Of a stretch of DNA of 64,000 bases, positions 8,779-17,428 are shown piece after piece. A program made the position numbers and the translations under genes. Within the stretch, counting starts at the first letter, position 1. Each line of letters begins with the position of its first letter. The notes below the pieces were generated by a model. It had not been told where the DNA came from. It saw only the letters and a program-made list of their open reading frames with translations, and ran no database searches. Origin of the DNA: Bdellovibrionales bacterium (GTDB lineage: Bacteria; Bdellovibrionota; UBA1018; CAIMNF01); contig CANNBJ010000002.1 in NCBI GenBank assembly GCA_947502835.1, positions 310,001 through 374,000 of the forward strand, read 5' to 3'.

Positions 8779-9855
8779 TTACTCTAAACGAAGGAGTCGT
8801 AAAAAGCGAAAAGAATCATCCTGGGTTGGGACATCTCCTTCAAACCGCACGCGGTCCGAGAGAAGGATTCCGTGTTTCCAGGTGAAGAGAGGAATGACGG
8901 GGAGATCTCTTTGAATGAACTCCGTGATTCCTCCGAGGGACGTTTCGGGATGGTTTTTGAGCAGTTGATCAAGCTCAGGGGAGGAATATCCGAAATAGTT
9001 TCTTTTCCTTCCGGTTTCAAAGAAATCCCGGATGGGAGTGTGGTCTGTCTCGCGATGGATTCGTGAGGCGAAGATGTCGAAGTCACCGCGATTGAGCTTG
9101 CTGAAAAAGAGGGATGTCTCAAGAGGAATGATTTCCACTTCGACCCGGATCTTCCGGAGCGCCTCCCTTACGAGGCTGGCGAGCTCTGCGCCTTCACGAA
9201 CCGGTGTGGTGAGGTATCTCAATGTGAATCGAGGATGTGGTCCCGGAGTGGCAAACCCTGCACGGTCAAGATCGAGATTGGCGCCTGCGGGGTCGCCCTC
9301 CGCCGTCGAACCGGGAAAGGGTTCGACGAAGCCGAAATACTTGGATCGTGTCCAGAGTCCGATCGGAAGGGCTTTTTGAATTGCCCGTCTGACTTCGATC
9401 CGGGACAAAACCGGATCGCGAAGATTGAACCCGAGATACGAAAGATGAAACCCCGGGCGGATCCGGAGGTGTGAGCCGGCCTTGGCAAAATATCCGGTCT
9501 TCGACAATGAGAGGGTATCAAAGAGCACATCGCATTTTCCGGATCGATACAAAAGAGCCCGGGCCAGGTCGTCCCGTACGACCTCGAAATGCAATGGAGG
9601 AAGGCGGGGGGTTGGTGGATTCAAGGTGAATCGTTCGAGCGATTCCCGGTCCCCGATCGTGTAGTGTTCCTCTTCAATCAAGGGAAGGATCTTTCGAGCC
9701 ATGATGTCAGGGATTTGACCGGGGGAAAGTGTGTTGGGGGGGCGATCGATCAGTACTCTGATTCCCGTTTTTCGGATATTCTTTCCCTCGGGCGGTAACG
9801 TGAAAAGAATGAGTCCGCAGAAAAAAAACATCACCACGATTGCAGCAATTTTCAT
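8779..9855 (-). CDS. Family 5 extracellular solute-binding protein
   Basis: About 358 residues with an N-terminal signal peptide (MKIAAIVVMFFFCGLILFTL). The body resembles peptide/nickel-type SBP_bac_5 proteins: RPPNTLSPGQ near the start, HLSYLGFNLRDPVLSRIEVRRAIQKAL in the central region, and LTTPVREGAELASLVREALRKIRVEVEII, where such proteins have the second lobe. It is shorter than the usual 500 or more residues. No permease or ATPase gene is adjacent, so it may be an orphan binding protein. The N-terminal codons overlap the divergent transglycosylase gene. A start at 9831 would reduce the overlap. Confidence 0.75.
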   Translation of the reverse strand: MKIAAIVVMFFFCGLILFTLPPEGKNIRKTGIRVLIDRPPNTLSPGQIPDIMARKILPLIEEEHYTIGDRESLERFTLNPPTPRLPPLHFEVVRDDLARALLYRSGKCDVLFDTLSLSKTGYFAKAGSHLRIRPGFHLSYLGFNLRDPVLSRIEVRRAIQKALPIGLWTRSKYFGFVEPFPGSTAEGDPAGANLDLDRAGFATPGPHPRFTLRYLTTPVREGAELASLVREALRKIRVEVEIIPLETSLFFSKLNRGDFDIFASRIHRETDHTPIRDFFETGRKRNYFGYSSPELDQLLKNHPETSLGGITEFIQRDLPVIPLFTWKHGILLSDRVRFEGDVPTQDDSFRFLRLLRLE

Positions 9856-10969
9856 CGGCCTGTTTTTTCTGTTGGCACCCACGGCCCCGACCATAGCGCA
9901 AGAAGGGCGCTTTCAAAAGTTTGGAGTGAATCTGGATCCATGGGCGGAATCGCAAATTCTGTTCTGGCGGAAAGTCTATTCCGAATACACCTCCCGGGAC
10001 CACATGATTCATGATTCAATCAATCTCGGACATGTCTATGAAGTGGTCGGTGACCCCGGGGCTGCGAAACATGCCGTGGACGCTGTTCGAGCCGGTCTCC
10101 TGAATCTTGCCCGGGCAACCCCTGCGGACCGGGTGGAGGAAAAGCTGGAGCCTCGATTGAAACGCCTCTATTTGGCGATGGAGGCCATCGAGGATTCGAA
10201 GGCATACGAATTCGCCGCCCATCCTGATCGAATCAGGGTTCAGACCGGACTGAAAGAAAAACTCGAATCGGCATTTCTGGTTTCGAGAAAATACCTTACG
10301 CGGATGAGGGAGATCTTCCAAGAGGAGGGTGTTCCGGAGGATCTGGTGTACCTTCCATTTGTGGAAAGCGCATTTGACCAGGAAGCTCGCTCCAAGGTCG
10401 GCGCCACGGGGATCTGGCAATTCATGCCCGCGACCGCAATGATGGACTTGCGGGTCACCCCGGCCATTGACGAAAGGCACGATCCGCTCAAGTCGACGAG
10501 GGCCGCCGCGCGCTTTTTGCGGAAAAACCGCGATTTACTGAAAAGCTGGGGTTTGGCGGTCATGGCGTATCATCACGGTGCGGGCCTCGTGCAAAAGGCG
10601 ATCCGGAAGGTGGGGAGCAGGGATCCCGTTGCGATCATCAAGGCTTTCAAGGATCCATCCTTTCGCTTTGCATCCCGCAATTACCTCTTCGAGTTTCTTG
10701 CCATGTCTGACGTGGTTTCAAGTCAGAATCCCTTATTCAGTTCCGGCCCCGACGGGGGCCTTCCGAAGTTCATCACTGTGAGCTTTCAAACAAAAACCAA
10801 GGTCAAAGACATCCTGCAACGATATCATTTGAATGAGGCGGAAATCCGAATCTTGAATCCCCATTTTCGCGAGCCGATCTGGAAAAGTGAAAATCCGATT
10901 CCGGCACACTATCCCGTGAGGCTTGCCGGGATTACGCTTGAGGAGTTCCGCAGGCTTGAGTATCCTTGA
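9809..10969 (+). CDS. Exported lytic transglycosylase (MltD-like)
   Basis: About 386 residues with signal peptide MSPQKKNITTIAAIFIGLFFLLAPTAPTIA. The central SLT domain (about residues 165-290) has the catalytic region LPFVESAFDQEARSKVGATG followed by IWQFMPATAM, with Glu in the ES motif as the predicted acid/base, and AVMAYHHGAG further on. The C-terminal 70 residues resemble one degenerate LysM (VKDILQRYHLNEAEIRILNP). Such enzymes cleave murein glycan to 1,6-anhydro products. A GTG at 9800 is an alternative start. The uridine kinase gene follows 12 nt downstream. Confidence 0.88.
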   Translation: MSPQKKNITTIAAIFIGLFFLLAPTAPTIAQEGRFQKFGVNLDPWAESQILFWRKVYSEYTSRDHMIHDSINLGHVYEVVGDPGAAKHAVDAVRAGLLNLARATPADRVEEKLEPRLKRLYLAMEAIEDSKAYEFAAHPDRIRVQTGLKEKLESAFLVSRKYLTRMREIFQEEGVPEDLVYLPFVESAFDQEARSKVGATGIWQFMPATAMMDLRVTPAIDERHDPLKSTRAAARFLRKNRDLLKSWGLAVMAYHHGAGLVQKAIRKVGSRDPVAIIKAFKDPSFRFASRNYLFEFLAMSDVVSSQNPLFSSGPDGGLPKFITVSFQTKTKVKDILQRYHLNEAEIRILNPHFREPIWKSENPIPAHYPVRLAGITLEEFRRLEYP

Positions 10970-10981
10970 GTCAAGACACCT

Positions 10982-11602
10982 ATGCCAATGTACATCATCG
11001 GGATCGCCGGAGGCTCAGGCTCCGGAAAAACGACCTTTACGCAAAAAGTATTAAGCCAGGTCAATGATTCCAAGGTGGGTGTGCTTCATCAGGACTCGTA
11101 CTATCTTCCTCGTCCCCCGACCCATCTCAAGATCAACAATGAGCTGAACTTCGATCACCCGGAAGCGTTTGATTGGGAGTTGTTTCGGTCCCATCTCGAA
11201 CAGGTGCGTGAAGGAAAGCGGATCGAGAGCCCGGTTTATGATTACAACAGCTCCCGCCGGACTGCGAAGACACAGACCGTGGGTCCCTGCAAGGTGCTGA
11301 TTGTGGAGGGGATCTTCACGCTTTGGGATGAGGCCATCCGGAAACTTTTTGATCTCAAGTTTTATCTCCATGTCGAATCCGACATCAGGTTCATCAGGCG
11401 CCTGTTTCGCGATCTCAAGGATCGCAATCGAACCCTCGATGACATCATCCGGCAGTACTATGATACGGTAAGACCCATGCATCAGCTTTACTTGGAGCCC
11501 ACGCGGCAATATGCGGACATCATTGTGGGAGAAGAGACCGACACAGCGGCCGCAATGCTTTCTGCAATGATCAAACAAAAACTCTACGAGTTGAAATCAT
11601 GA
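10982..11602 (+). CDS. udk: Uridine kinase
   Basis: This 206-residue kinase has the P-loop IGIAGGSGSGKTTF, the HQDSYYLPR substrate segment, NFDHPEAFDW, and VEGIFTLWDE, all matching uridine/cytidine kinases of the PRK-like family. It phosphorylates uridine and cytidine in pyrimidine salvage. Length is normal. Its stop overlaps the start of the RNase J gene (ATGA), so the two are coupled. Confidence 0.95.
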   Translation: MPMYIIGIAGGSGSGKTTFTQKVLSQVNDSKVGVLHQDSYYLPRPPTHLKINNELNFDHPEAFDWELFRSHLEQVREGKRIESPVYDYNSSRRTAKTQTVGPCKVLIVEGIFTLWDEAIRKLFDLKFYLHVESDIRFIRRLFRDLKDRNRTLDDIIRQYYDTVRPMHQLYLEPTRQYADIIVGEETDTAAAMLSAMIKQKLYELKS

Positions 11603-13266
11603 AGGGTGCAGTCAGGATCACTCCCTACGGGGGGCTTGGAGAGATCGGCATGAATTGCATGCTGATTGAGACGGCGCGATCTGCCATTCTTGTGGATTGC
11701 GGACTCATGTTTTCGGAGCTTGATCACTTCGGTGTCGAGTTCGTGATCCCGAACTTCTCGCACCTCCTCAAGAAGAAAGACAAAATCAAGGCAATCTTCG
11801 CAACCCACGGACATGAAGACCACATTGGTGCAATTCCATTCGCAATCAAGGCCGGCATCCGAGTGCCCGTCTACGCATCGCACTTTACGAGTCTCATGGT
11901 GCGGGAGCGATTGAAGGAGGCAGGTCTCGAAACCGCGGTGCCACTCAATGTGATGAACCCCGGGGGGCCGATCCACTTCGGGGACCTCACGGTGACGCCC
12001 GAACGGGTCAATCACTCCATCATCGATTCGTGCGCCCTTTTCATCGATACGCCCATCGGAAAGATCATTCATACCGGCGATTTCAAGATCGATCCGTCTC
12101 CCCACTTTGGCGATGTCATGGAATGGAATGTGTTCAAAAAAGCTGGCGATGAAGGAGTGCTTCTCCTCATGTCGGATTCCACCAACGTGGAGCGCGAGGA
12201 AGAGGGAATCCAGGATGAACACATCTCGGTGAACCTCGAGGAGATCTTTGCTAAGGCAAAGGGGCTGATTCTGGTGTCGATGTTCTCGTCGAATGTCGGG
12301 CGGATGGCGAATCTTTTCAAGCTGGCCGAAAAAATGGGGAAGCGCATCGCCCTGACCGGCAGAAGCATGGAACAGAATGTCCGGCTCGCGATGGAGCACG
12401 GAGCCATCTCGTTCCCACGGTCCCACATGATCGCGATTGATGAGATCGACCGGTACGACCGCAATCGGGTGCTTGTGCTTTCGACCGGATGCCAGGGTGA
12501 GCCGAGATCCGCCCTGAACAGGATCGCCCATGACGAGCACAATCATGTGTCGTTGACGGAGGATGATCTCGTGATCCTGAGCTCAAGCCAGATTCCCGGC
12601 AATGAGGTGCCGATCAGCAAGCTGATCAATGAGCTGTTCCGCCGCGGTGCCCATGTCCTTTATGATGCGATTGAGGACGTGCATACGAGCGGCCATGCCA
12701 CAAAGCCGGAATTGAAGAAGATGATCCAGATGGTGAAGCCGAAGTTTTTTGTGCCGATCCATGGAGAGTACAGGCATCTGGTTCATCACGCGAATCTTGC
12801 CGCCGAGAGCGGGGTGGAAGAGCGAAATGTGTGTGTGATCCAGAATGGAGAGGCCATAGAGATTCGGCCTGACCGGATTGAGATCGTCGAGGTGGTCACC
12901 GAGCTGCGCCTTCTTGTGGATGGTCGTGAAGGGAATGAAATCACAAAAGACCTGCTTCGCGATCGCAGACGCCTTGCCGAAACGGGGGTCGTGATCTGCA
13001 TGCTTGCGCGCGAGAAGGAGTCCGGCAGGATTCTGACCAAGCCGGAGCTTCACGCCAAGGGCCTTGTGAATGCTTCCTTCGAATCGTGGCTGATCGATGA
13101 GGCTCTCACGGTCGTCGATCAAGTGCTTGCAGTTTATAAAAAAGAGCTCAGGCAAGGTGTGATCGACCCGGATCTTGGTGAGAATATCCGCATCGAGCTC
13201 CGCCGGTTTTTTGAGCGGAATCTCGGGAAAAAGCCAACGGTTGTGCCGATGATTCTCGATGTCTGA
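11599..13266 (+). CDS. rnj: Ribonuclease J
   Basis: This 555-residue metallo-beta-lactamase/beta-CASP nuclease has the zinc motif THGHEDHIGAIPF, later GDFKID and SDSTNVE, and the beta-CASP signature HTSGHATKPELKKM with FVPIHGEYRHLVHH. RNase J combines 5'-3' exonuclease and endonuclease activity in mRNA decay and rRNA maturation, and is found in Firmicutes, Actinobacteria, cyanobacteria and some deltaproteobacterial-type lineages. It has the full family length, including the C-terminal domain. It overlaps udk by 4 nt. Confidence 0.96.
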   Translation: MKGAVRITPYGGLGEIGMNCMLIETARSAILVDCGLMFSELDHFGVEFVIPNFSHLLKKKDKIKAIFATHGHEDHIGAIPFAIKAGIRVPVYASHFTSLMVRERLKEAGLETAVPLNVMNPGGPIHFGDLTVTPERVNHSIIDSCALFIDTPIGKIIHTGDFKIDPSPHFGDVMEWNVFKKAGDEGVLLLMSDSTNVEREEEGIQDEHISVNLEEIFAKAKGLILVSMFSSNVGRMANLFKLAEKMGKRIALTGRSMEQNVRLAMEHGAISFPRSHMIAIDEIDRYDRNRVLVLSTGCQGEPRSALNRIAHDEHNHVSLTEDDLVILSSSQIPGNEVPISKLINELFRRGAHVLYDAIEDVHTSGHATKPELKKMIQMVKPKFFVPIHGEYRHLVHHANLAAESGVEERNVCVIQNGEAIEIRPDRIEIVEVVTELRLLVDGREGNEITKDLLRDRRRLAETGVVICMLAREKESGRILTKPELHAKGLVNASFESWLIDEALTVVDQVLAVYKKELRQGVIDPDLGENIRIELRRFFERNLGKKPTVVPMILDV

Positions 13267-13278
13267 ACGGACGATCGA

Positions 13279-14340
13279 TTATGCTTCGCCGGCCAGTTCC
13301 TGCTGCTCGGGCTTGAGATGGTTTCGATAGGGTAAATAGTAGCGTCTTAAAAATTCGGCCTTGTCATTCCTGTAGCTCGCTACGATCCCGAGTTTGTGCC
13401 AGAGTCGAATGACCTCCCATGCGCCGTCGAATTGGTACGGCAGGTATCCTGATCGAGCGGAGTTGGGGTGGAGGTGATGGTTGTTGTGCCACTCACCCGC
13501 AACATATCCGGGCCAGATTTGATTGATCGAACGGTCCTTGCGATTGAAGTCGATGCCATCCCTCCGTTTGTCGACTCCTCTTCCGTGGCCATCATAGTTG
13601 AAAGTGCGCACTCCAAAGGCCCAAACTCCGGCCATTCCGAATATGGCGACGGCGAGGGGTGTTCCACCAATCCAATAAAAGAAGGCGTAGTGAAGACCCC
13701 AATTCAGGATGTAGTGCAAGATCGTGCGGAGCGGGTGGGCGATGGTTCCCCAGCGACGGTACTGTTGATAGGTGTTGGTCTTGACTCCGGTGTGCTCCAC
13801 CATCCGGGCCACCCGGAGGTAATCCTCCTCGCGAAGTGATCTTGAAATCGGCTGGTGATTGGCATCGGCAAGAAAGCAATAAAGCCATCCGCCGTTCACA
13901 TTGTACGGATCCCAGGGACCCTCCGAGTACTTGTGATGGACGTGATGTGAGACGAGGTAGATTTCCTCAGGGATCACCTTGATCACCAGATTTCGAGCAA
14001 TTTGAAGCCAGAAAGGATGGCTGAACCTGAACGCCCGATGTGTGCCGTAGCGATGCAGATAGATCGTGCCATGGGTGCCCATGAGCACCATGCTGTAAAC
14101 AAATCCGATGAAAAACAGCTTCCAGCTGAGGTATTTCAGAAAGAAAATCACGAAAAAAGGAACAAAAAGGAAGGCGGCAAGCCAACTCACCGCAACCAAC
14201 CAGTTCCGCTTGTCCCTGAGAAAATTGAGTCTTGAGAAAAACTCCTTCAGGATCTGGGAATGGGTGGGTCTGGTGAACCCGCCGTTCGCATCTGTAAAGC
14301 CGTAATGAGGACGCTCAAGAACCGATTGAAGCAGACACAC
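13279..14340 (-). CDS. Membrane fatty acid desaturase (acyl-CoA/acyl-lipid type)
   Basis: This 353-residue protein has three histidine boxes of the membrane di-iron desaturases: HRYGTHR, HHVHHK and WHNNHH. Hydrophobic segments lie at about 50-95 and 200-240. It probably introduces a cis double bond (delta-9 type) into membrane fatty acids. I chose the GTG at 14340 because AGGAGG lies 5 nt upstream. A promoter candidate TTAGGA-18-TAGACT lies further up on the minus strand. The gene converges with the RNase J gene, with 12 nt between stops. Confidence 0.92.
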   Translation of the reverse strand: MCLLQSVLERPHYGFTDANGGFTRPTHSQILKEFFSRLNFLRDKRNWLVAVSWLAAFLFVPFFVIFFLKYLSWKLFFIGFVYSMVLMGTHGTIYLHRYGTHRAFRFSHPFWLQIARNLVIKVIPEEIYLVSHHVHHKYSEGPWDPYNVNGGWLYCFLADANHQPISRSLREEDYLRVARMVEHTGVKTNTYQQYRRWGTIAHPLRTILHYILNWGLHYAFFYWIGGTPLAVAIFGMAGVWAFGVRTFNYDGHGRGVDKRRDGIDFNRKDRSINQIWPGYVAGEWHNNHHLHPNSARSGYLPYQFDGAWEVIRLWHKLGIVASYRNDKAEFLRRYYLPYRNHLKPEQQELAGEA

Positions 14341-14458
14341 AAGGACCTCCTGAATCCGACTCAGTCTAGGCTGACGGCTGCCGGTTTCCTAACGAAATCG
14401 TGAGTCTTCGGGATGTTTTCCGTGGCCAAAGCCCCTGTTCATCAGTGGGCCTTTTTGC

Positions 14459-14464
14459 TAGGCT
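14459..14464 (+). promoter_or_regulatory. TAGGCT -10 box placed for a leaderless leuS mRNA
   Basis: TAGGCT ends 6 nt before the leuS ATG, and no Shine-Dalgarno sequence is present (CGCCCC lies between). The same hexamer at 53367-53372 and 57494-57499 is paired with TGACG-type -35 boxes. The -35 region here is weak. Confidence 0.4.
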
Positions 14465-14470
14465 CGCCCC

Positions 14471-16894
14471 ATGGCATACCAACCGAATTTGATCGAGCCC
14501 AAGTGGCAGGCCCATTGGGAAAAGAACCAAACCTTCAAGACCGAAACAAACTCAAAAAAACCAAAGTATTACGTCCTCGACATGTTTCCCTATCCTTCGA
14601 GCACCGGCCTTCATGTCGGCCACCCGGAGGGCTATACCGCCACCGACATCATGGCCCGTTTCAAGCGCGCAAAAGGCTTCAATGTCCTTCACCCGATGGG
14701 GTGGGATGCGTTCGGGCTCCCTGCCGAGCAATATGCAATCAAGACCGGACAGCATCCGGCAGTGACTACCCAACAGGCAATCGACAATTTCCGTCGGCAG
14801 CTCAAGATGCTCGGATTCAGTTATGATTGGAGCCGCGAGATCGCAACGTGTGATCCGAAGTATTACCACTGGACCCAGTGGATTTTCTTGAAGCTTTATG
14901 AAAAGGGCCTCGCCTATCAAACCGAGGTGGCTGTGAACTGGTGTCCGGAGTTGAAGACCGTGCTTGCCAATGAAGAAGTGGTTGATGGCAAGAGTGAGCG
15001 CGGAGGCCATCCGGTGTATCGCGTGCCCATGAAGCAATGGATGCTGAAGATCACCGGGTACGCAGAGCGGCTCCTGCAGGATCTCGACGGACTCGACTGG
15101 CCCGAGAGTACAAAAGAGCTCCAGCGCAACTGGATCGGAAAGAGCACAGGCCTTCAAATCAGTTTCAAAGTCGAAGGGATCCCGGATCATTTCGAGATTT
15201 TCACCACAAGGCCCGATACCCTCTGGGGCGTGTCTTACATGGCGCTTGCGCCTGAGCACCCCTTGGTTTCGAAAGTCACCACGCCTGCGCAAGCTGCCGC
15301 AGTGAAGAAATACCAGGAAGAAGCCTCGCAAAAATCCGAAGTTGCGCGCCAGGATGCCTCCAAGGAAAAGACGGGATGTTTTACGGGTGCCTACGCGATC
15401 AACCCGGCAAACGGCGAGAAGATCCAGATTTGGATTTCGGATTATGTTTTGATGACCTATGGAACGGGTGCCGTGATGGCTGTTCCGGCCCATGATGAAC
15501 GCGATTTCGAGTTTGCAAAAAAGTTCGGACTTTCGATCAAGACCGTGGTTTCCGGAGGCAAAGACGGTGAGTGTTTTTCAGGGGAGGGAGTGAATGTTGA
15601 TTCCGGATTCATCACCGGACTCACCACCGCGGACGCCGTGAAAAAGGTGATCGAATGGGCCGAAAAAGAAGGTCTCGGAAAGGGCACGGTCAAATACAAA
15701 CTCAGGGACTGGCTTTTTTCGCGGCAGAGGTACTGGGGCGAGCCATTTCCGATCAAGAAAGACAAGAGTGGCAAGATCATTCCGCTCAAGGACAGCGAAC
15801 TTCCTGTCACGCTTCCCGATGTGAAGAGCTATGAGCCAACCGGCACAGGCGAGAGCCCGCTTGCCGGCATTGCGTCGTGGCGTGAAATCAAGGACGAGAA
15901 GACGGGTGAAATCCACCTGCGCGAAACCGATACGATGCCGGGCTCCGCGGGTTCTTCGTGGTACTTTTTGCGCTACATCGATCCTCACAACGAAAACGCT
16001 CCGTTCAGTCCCGAGAGTGAAAAATACTGGATGCCGGTCGATCTTTATCTCGGGGGTGATGAGCATGCGGTGGGGCACTTGCTCTACTCCAGGTTTTGGA
16101 TGAAGGTTCTGTATGATTGCGGGATCGTTTCACACAACGAGCCATTCCGGAAACTGGTGCACCAGGGAATGATTCTTGGCGAAGATGGCGAAAAAATGTC
16201 CAAATCGCGAGGAAATGTGATCAATCCGGATGATGTCGTGAAGGAGTACGGGGCCGACACGCTCCGAATCTATGAGATGTTCATGGGTCCGCTCGAGAAG
16301 GACAAGCCCTGGTCGACCCAGGCAATCGAAGGGACCTTCCGCTTCCTGAATCGCGCCTATCGCCTTTTCTACAATGAGGATCGCACACATGGAAATGACA
16401 CCTTCAAAGTGGTCGATCGTCCGCTCACGCCGGAGGACGAAAAGATCCTGCATCAGACCGTGAAGAAGGTCACGGATGACATCGAAGGAATGCGTTTCAA
16501 CACCGCGATCTCGACGATGATGGTGTTTGTGAATCACTTCACCGCATTCGAGCAGACGCCCAAATCCGCCATGAAGGTGTTCACCCAGCTTCTTGCGCCT
16601 TTTGCTCCACATCTGTCCGAGGAATTTTGGTCCGAGTTGGGAGAAACGGAATCGCTCTCGTATGCTGTTTGGCCGACGTACAATACGGAGCTCGTGAAGG
16701 CGGACACCGTTACGATTGCGGTGCAGGTTCTCGGAAAACTCCGGGGTACGCTTGAGGTTGAGCCCGGGACGGACCAGGCGGCGCTGGAATCATTGGCGAA
16801 GCAAAACCAGGCGATCCTGAGGTTTCTTGAGGGCAAGCAGGTCGTGAAAGTGATCCATGTTCCAAACAAGATCCTGAATTTTGTGGTGAAGTGA
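14471..16894 (+). CDS. leuS: Leucyl-tRNA synthetase
   Basis: This 807-residue class I synthetase has the HIGH-equivalent [12 protein letters not shown] near the N-terminus, a CP1 editing domain in the middle ([20 protein letters not shown] and [15 protein letters not shown]), the [11 protein letters not shown] segment and [14 protein letters not shown]. It charges tRNA-Leu and edits mischarged products. Length is slightly under the bacterial norm of about 820-870. There is no ribosome site before the ATG. Instead TAGGCT ends 6 nt upstream, suggesting a leaderless message. Confidence 0.98.
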   Translation: MAYQPNLIEPKWQAHWEKNQTFKTETNSKKPKYYVLDMFPYPSSTGLHVGHPEGYTATDIMARFKRAKGFNVLHPMGWDAFGLPAEQYAIKTGQHPAVTTQQAIDNFRRQLKMLGFSYDWSREIATCDPKYYHWTQWIFLKLYEKGLAYQTEVAVNWCPELKTVLANEEVVDGKSERGGHPVYRVPMKQWMLKITGYAERLLQDLDGLDWPESTKELQRNWIGKSTGLQISFKVEGIPDHFEIFTTRPDTLWGVSYMALAPEHPLVSKVTTPAQAAAVKKYQEEASQKSEVARQDASKEKTGCFTGAYAINPANGEKIQIWISDYVLMTYGTGAVMAVPAHDERDFEFAKKFGLSIKTVVSGGKDGECFSGEGVNVDSGFITGLTTADAVKKVIEWAEKEGLGKGTVKYKLRDWLFSRQRYWGEPFPIKKDKSGKIIPLKDSELPVTLPDVKSYEPTGTGESPLAGIASWREIKDEKTGEIHLRETDTMPGSAGSSWYFLRYIDPHNENAPFSPESEKYWMPVDLYLGGDEHAVGHLLYSRFWMKVLYDCGIVSHNEPFRKLVHQGMILGEDGEKMSKSRGNVINPDDVVKEYGADTLRIYEMFMGPLEKDKPWSTQAIEGTFRFLNRAYRLFYNEDRTHGNDTFKVVDRPLTPEDEKILHQTVKKVTDDIEGMRFNTAISTMMVFVNHFTAFEQTPKSAMKVFTQLLAPFAPHLSEEFWSELGETESLSYAVWPTYNTELVKADTVTIAVQVLGKLRGTLEVEPGTDQAALESLAKQNQAILRFLEGKQVVKVIHVPNKILNFVVK

Positions 16895-17015
16895 TCCGGA
16901 GCATTGTCGATTCCGTGACGCAGATGTCATGGCGCTGCCCGGTCCTGGATCTGGGCAAAGCCTGCCGATTTCGAGATGCCGTTTCCGGTTTAGAATCATA
17001 AACAGGGAGCGAGCC

Positions 17016-17174
17016 ATGAGTGATTTCGGAGCTTTGGAACGAGTAACCTTGATCGGAGCCGTGTTCTTTTTTTCGATCGGGATTGGACTGATTGTCGACG
17101 GGAAAAAACTCTTTCTGCACCAGCTCGAGGTGTCGGAGCGGGTGAATTATCAAAACACTCTCAATCCATATTGA
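17016..17174 (+). CDS. Small single-span membrane protein
   Basis: This 52-residue protein starts MSDFGALERVTLIGAVFFFS, has one membrane helix (about residues 10-27) and a short polar C-terminus (LHQLEVSERVNYQNTLNPY). AGGGAG lies 6 nt before the ATG, so initiation looks genuine. I do not recognise the family. It sits between leuS and tRNA-Asn and is followed by the terminator of the oppositely oriented tRNA. Confidence 0.6.
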   Translation: MSDFGALERVTLIGAVFFFSIGIGLIVDGKKLFLHQLEVSERVNYQNTLNPY

Positions 17175-17186
17175 GGTTCAGGGAAT

Positions 17187-17243
17187 AAAAAAACCCCGTT
17201 CCCTTTGGAAGTGCCTTTACAGCAAATTCGTGTCGGAACGGGG
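17187..17243 (-). terminator. Intrinsic terminator of tRNA-Asn
   Basis: On the minus strand a perfect 9-bp stem (CCCCGTTCC / GGAACGGGG, plus-strand arms 17194-17202 and 17235-17243) is followed directly by seven Ts (17193 down to 17187). The 32-nt loop is longer than usual. It lies downstream of the leftward tRNA-Asn. Confidence 0.7.
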
Positions 17244-17301
17244 CTCTTAGGTTGGATGTAATTTCTAAAGGATGTTCAGTCGGCCAACGCTAAATCAAAA
17301 A

Positions 17302-17376
17302 TGGCTCAGGAGGAGGGATTCGAACCCCCGACCAATCGGTTAACAGCCGATTGCTCTACCACTGAGCTACTCCTGA
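17302..17376 (-). tRNA. tRNA-Asn (anticodon GTT)
   Basis: The minus strand folds as a standard tRNA: acceptor arms TCAGGAG / CTCCTGA, D-arm GCTC..GAGC, anticodon stem ATCGG / CCGAT with loop CTGTTAA (anticodon GTT), T-loop TTCGAAT and an encoded CCA end. It is 75 nt including CCA. It is a single gene, followed by a terminator at 17187-17243. Confidence 0.97.
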
Positions 17377-17415
17377 AACGTAATATTTTAAGTAACGAAA
17401 AAAGAATTCGTTGTC

Positions 17416-17421
17416 TATACT
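17416..17421 (+). promoter_or_regulatory. TATACT -10 box placed for a leaderless transglycosylase mRNA
   Basis: TATACT ends 7 nt before the ATG at 17429, with no Shine-Dalgarno sequence between (AAATTTC). The -35 region is not convincing. It fits the pattern seen at several other starts. Confidence 0.4.
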
Positions 17422-17428
17422 AAATTTC

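Noticed and set aside
11584-12546. 320-codon open frame on the minus strand
   Set aside because: Antisense shadow of the RNase J gene. The translation is His- and Arg-rich without motifs.
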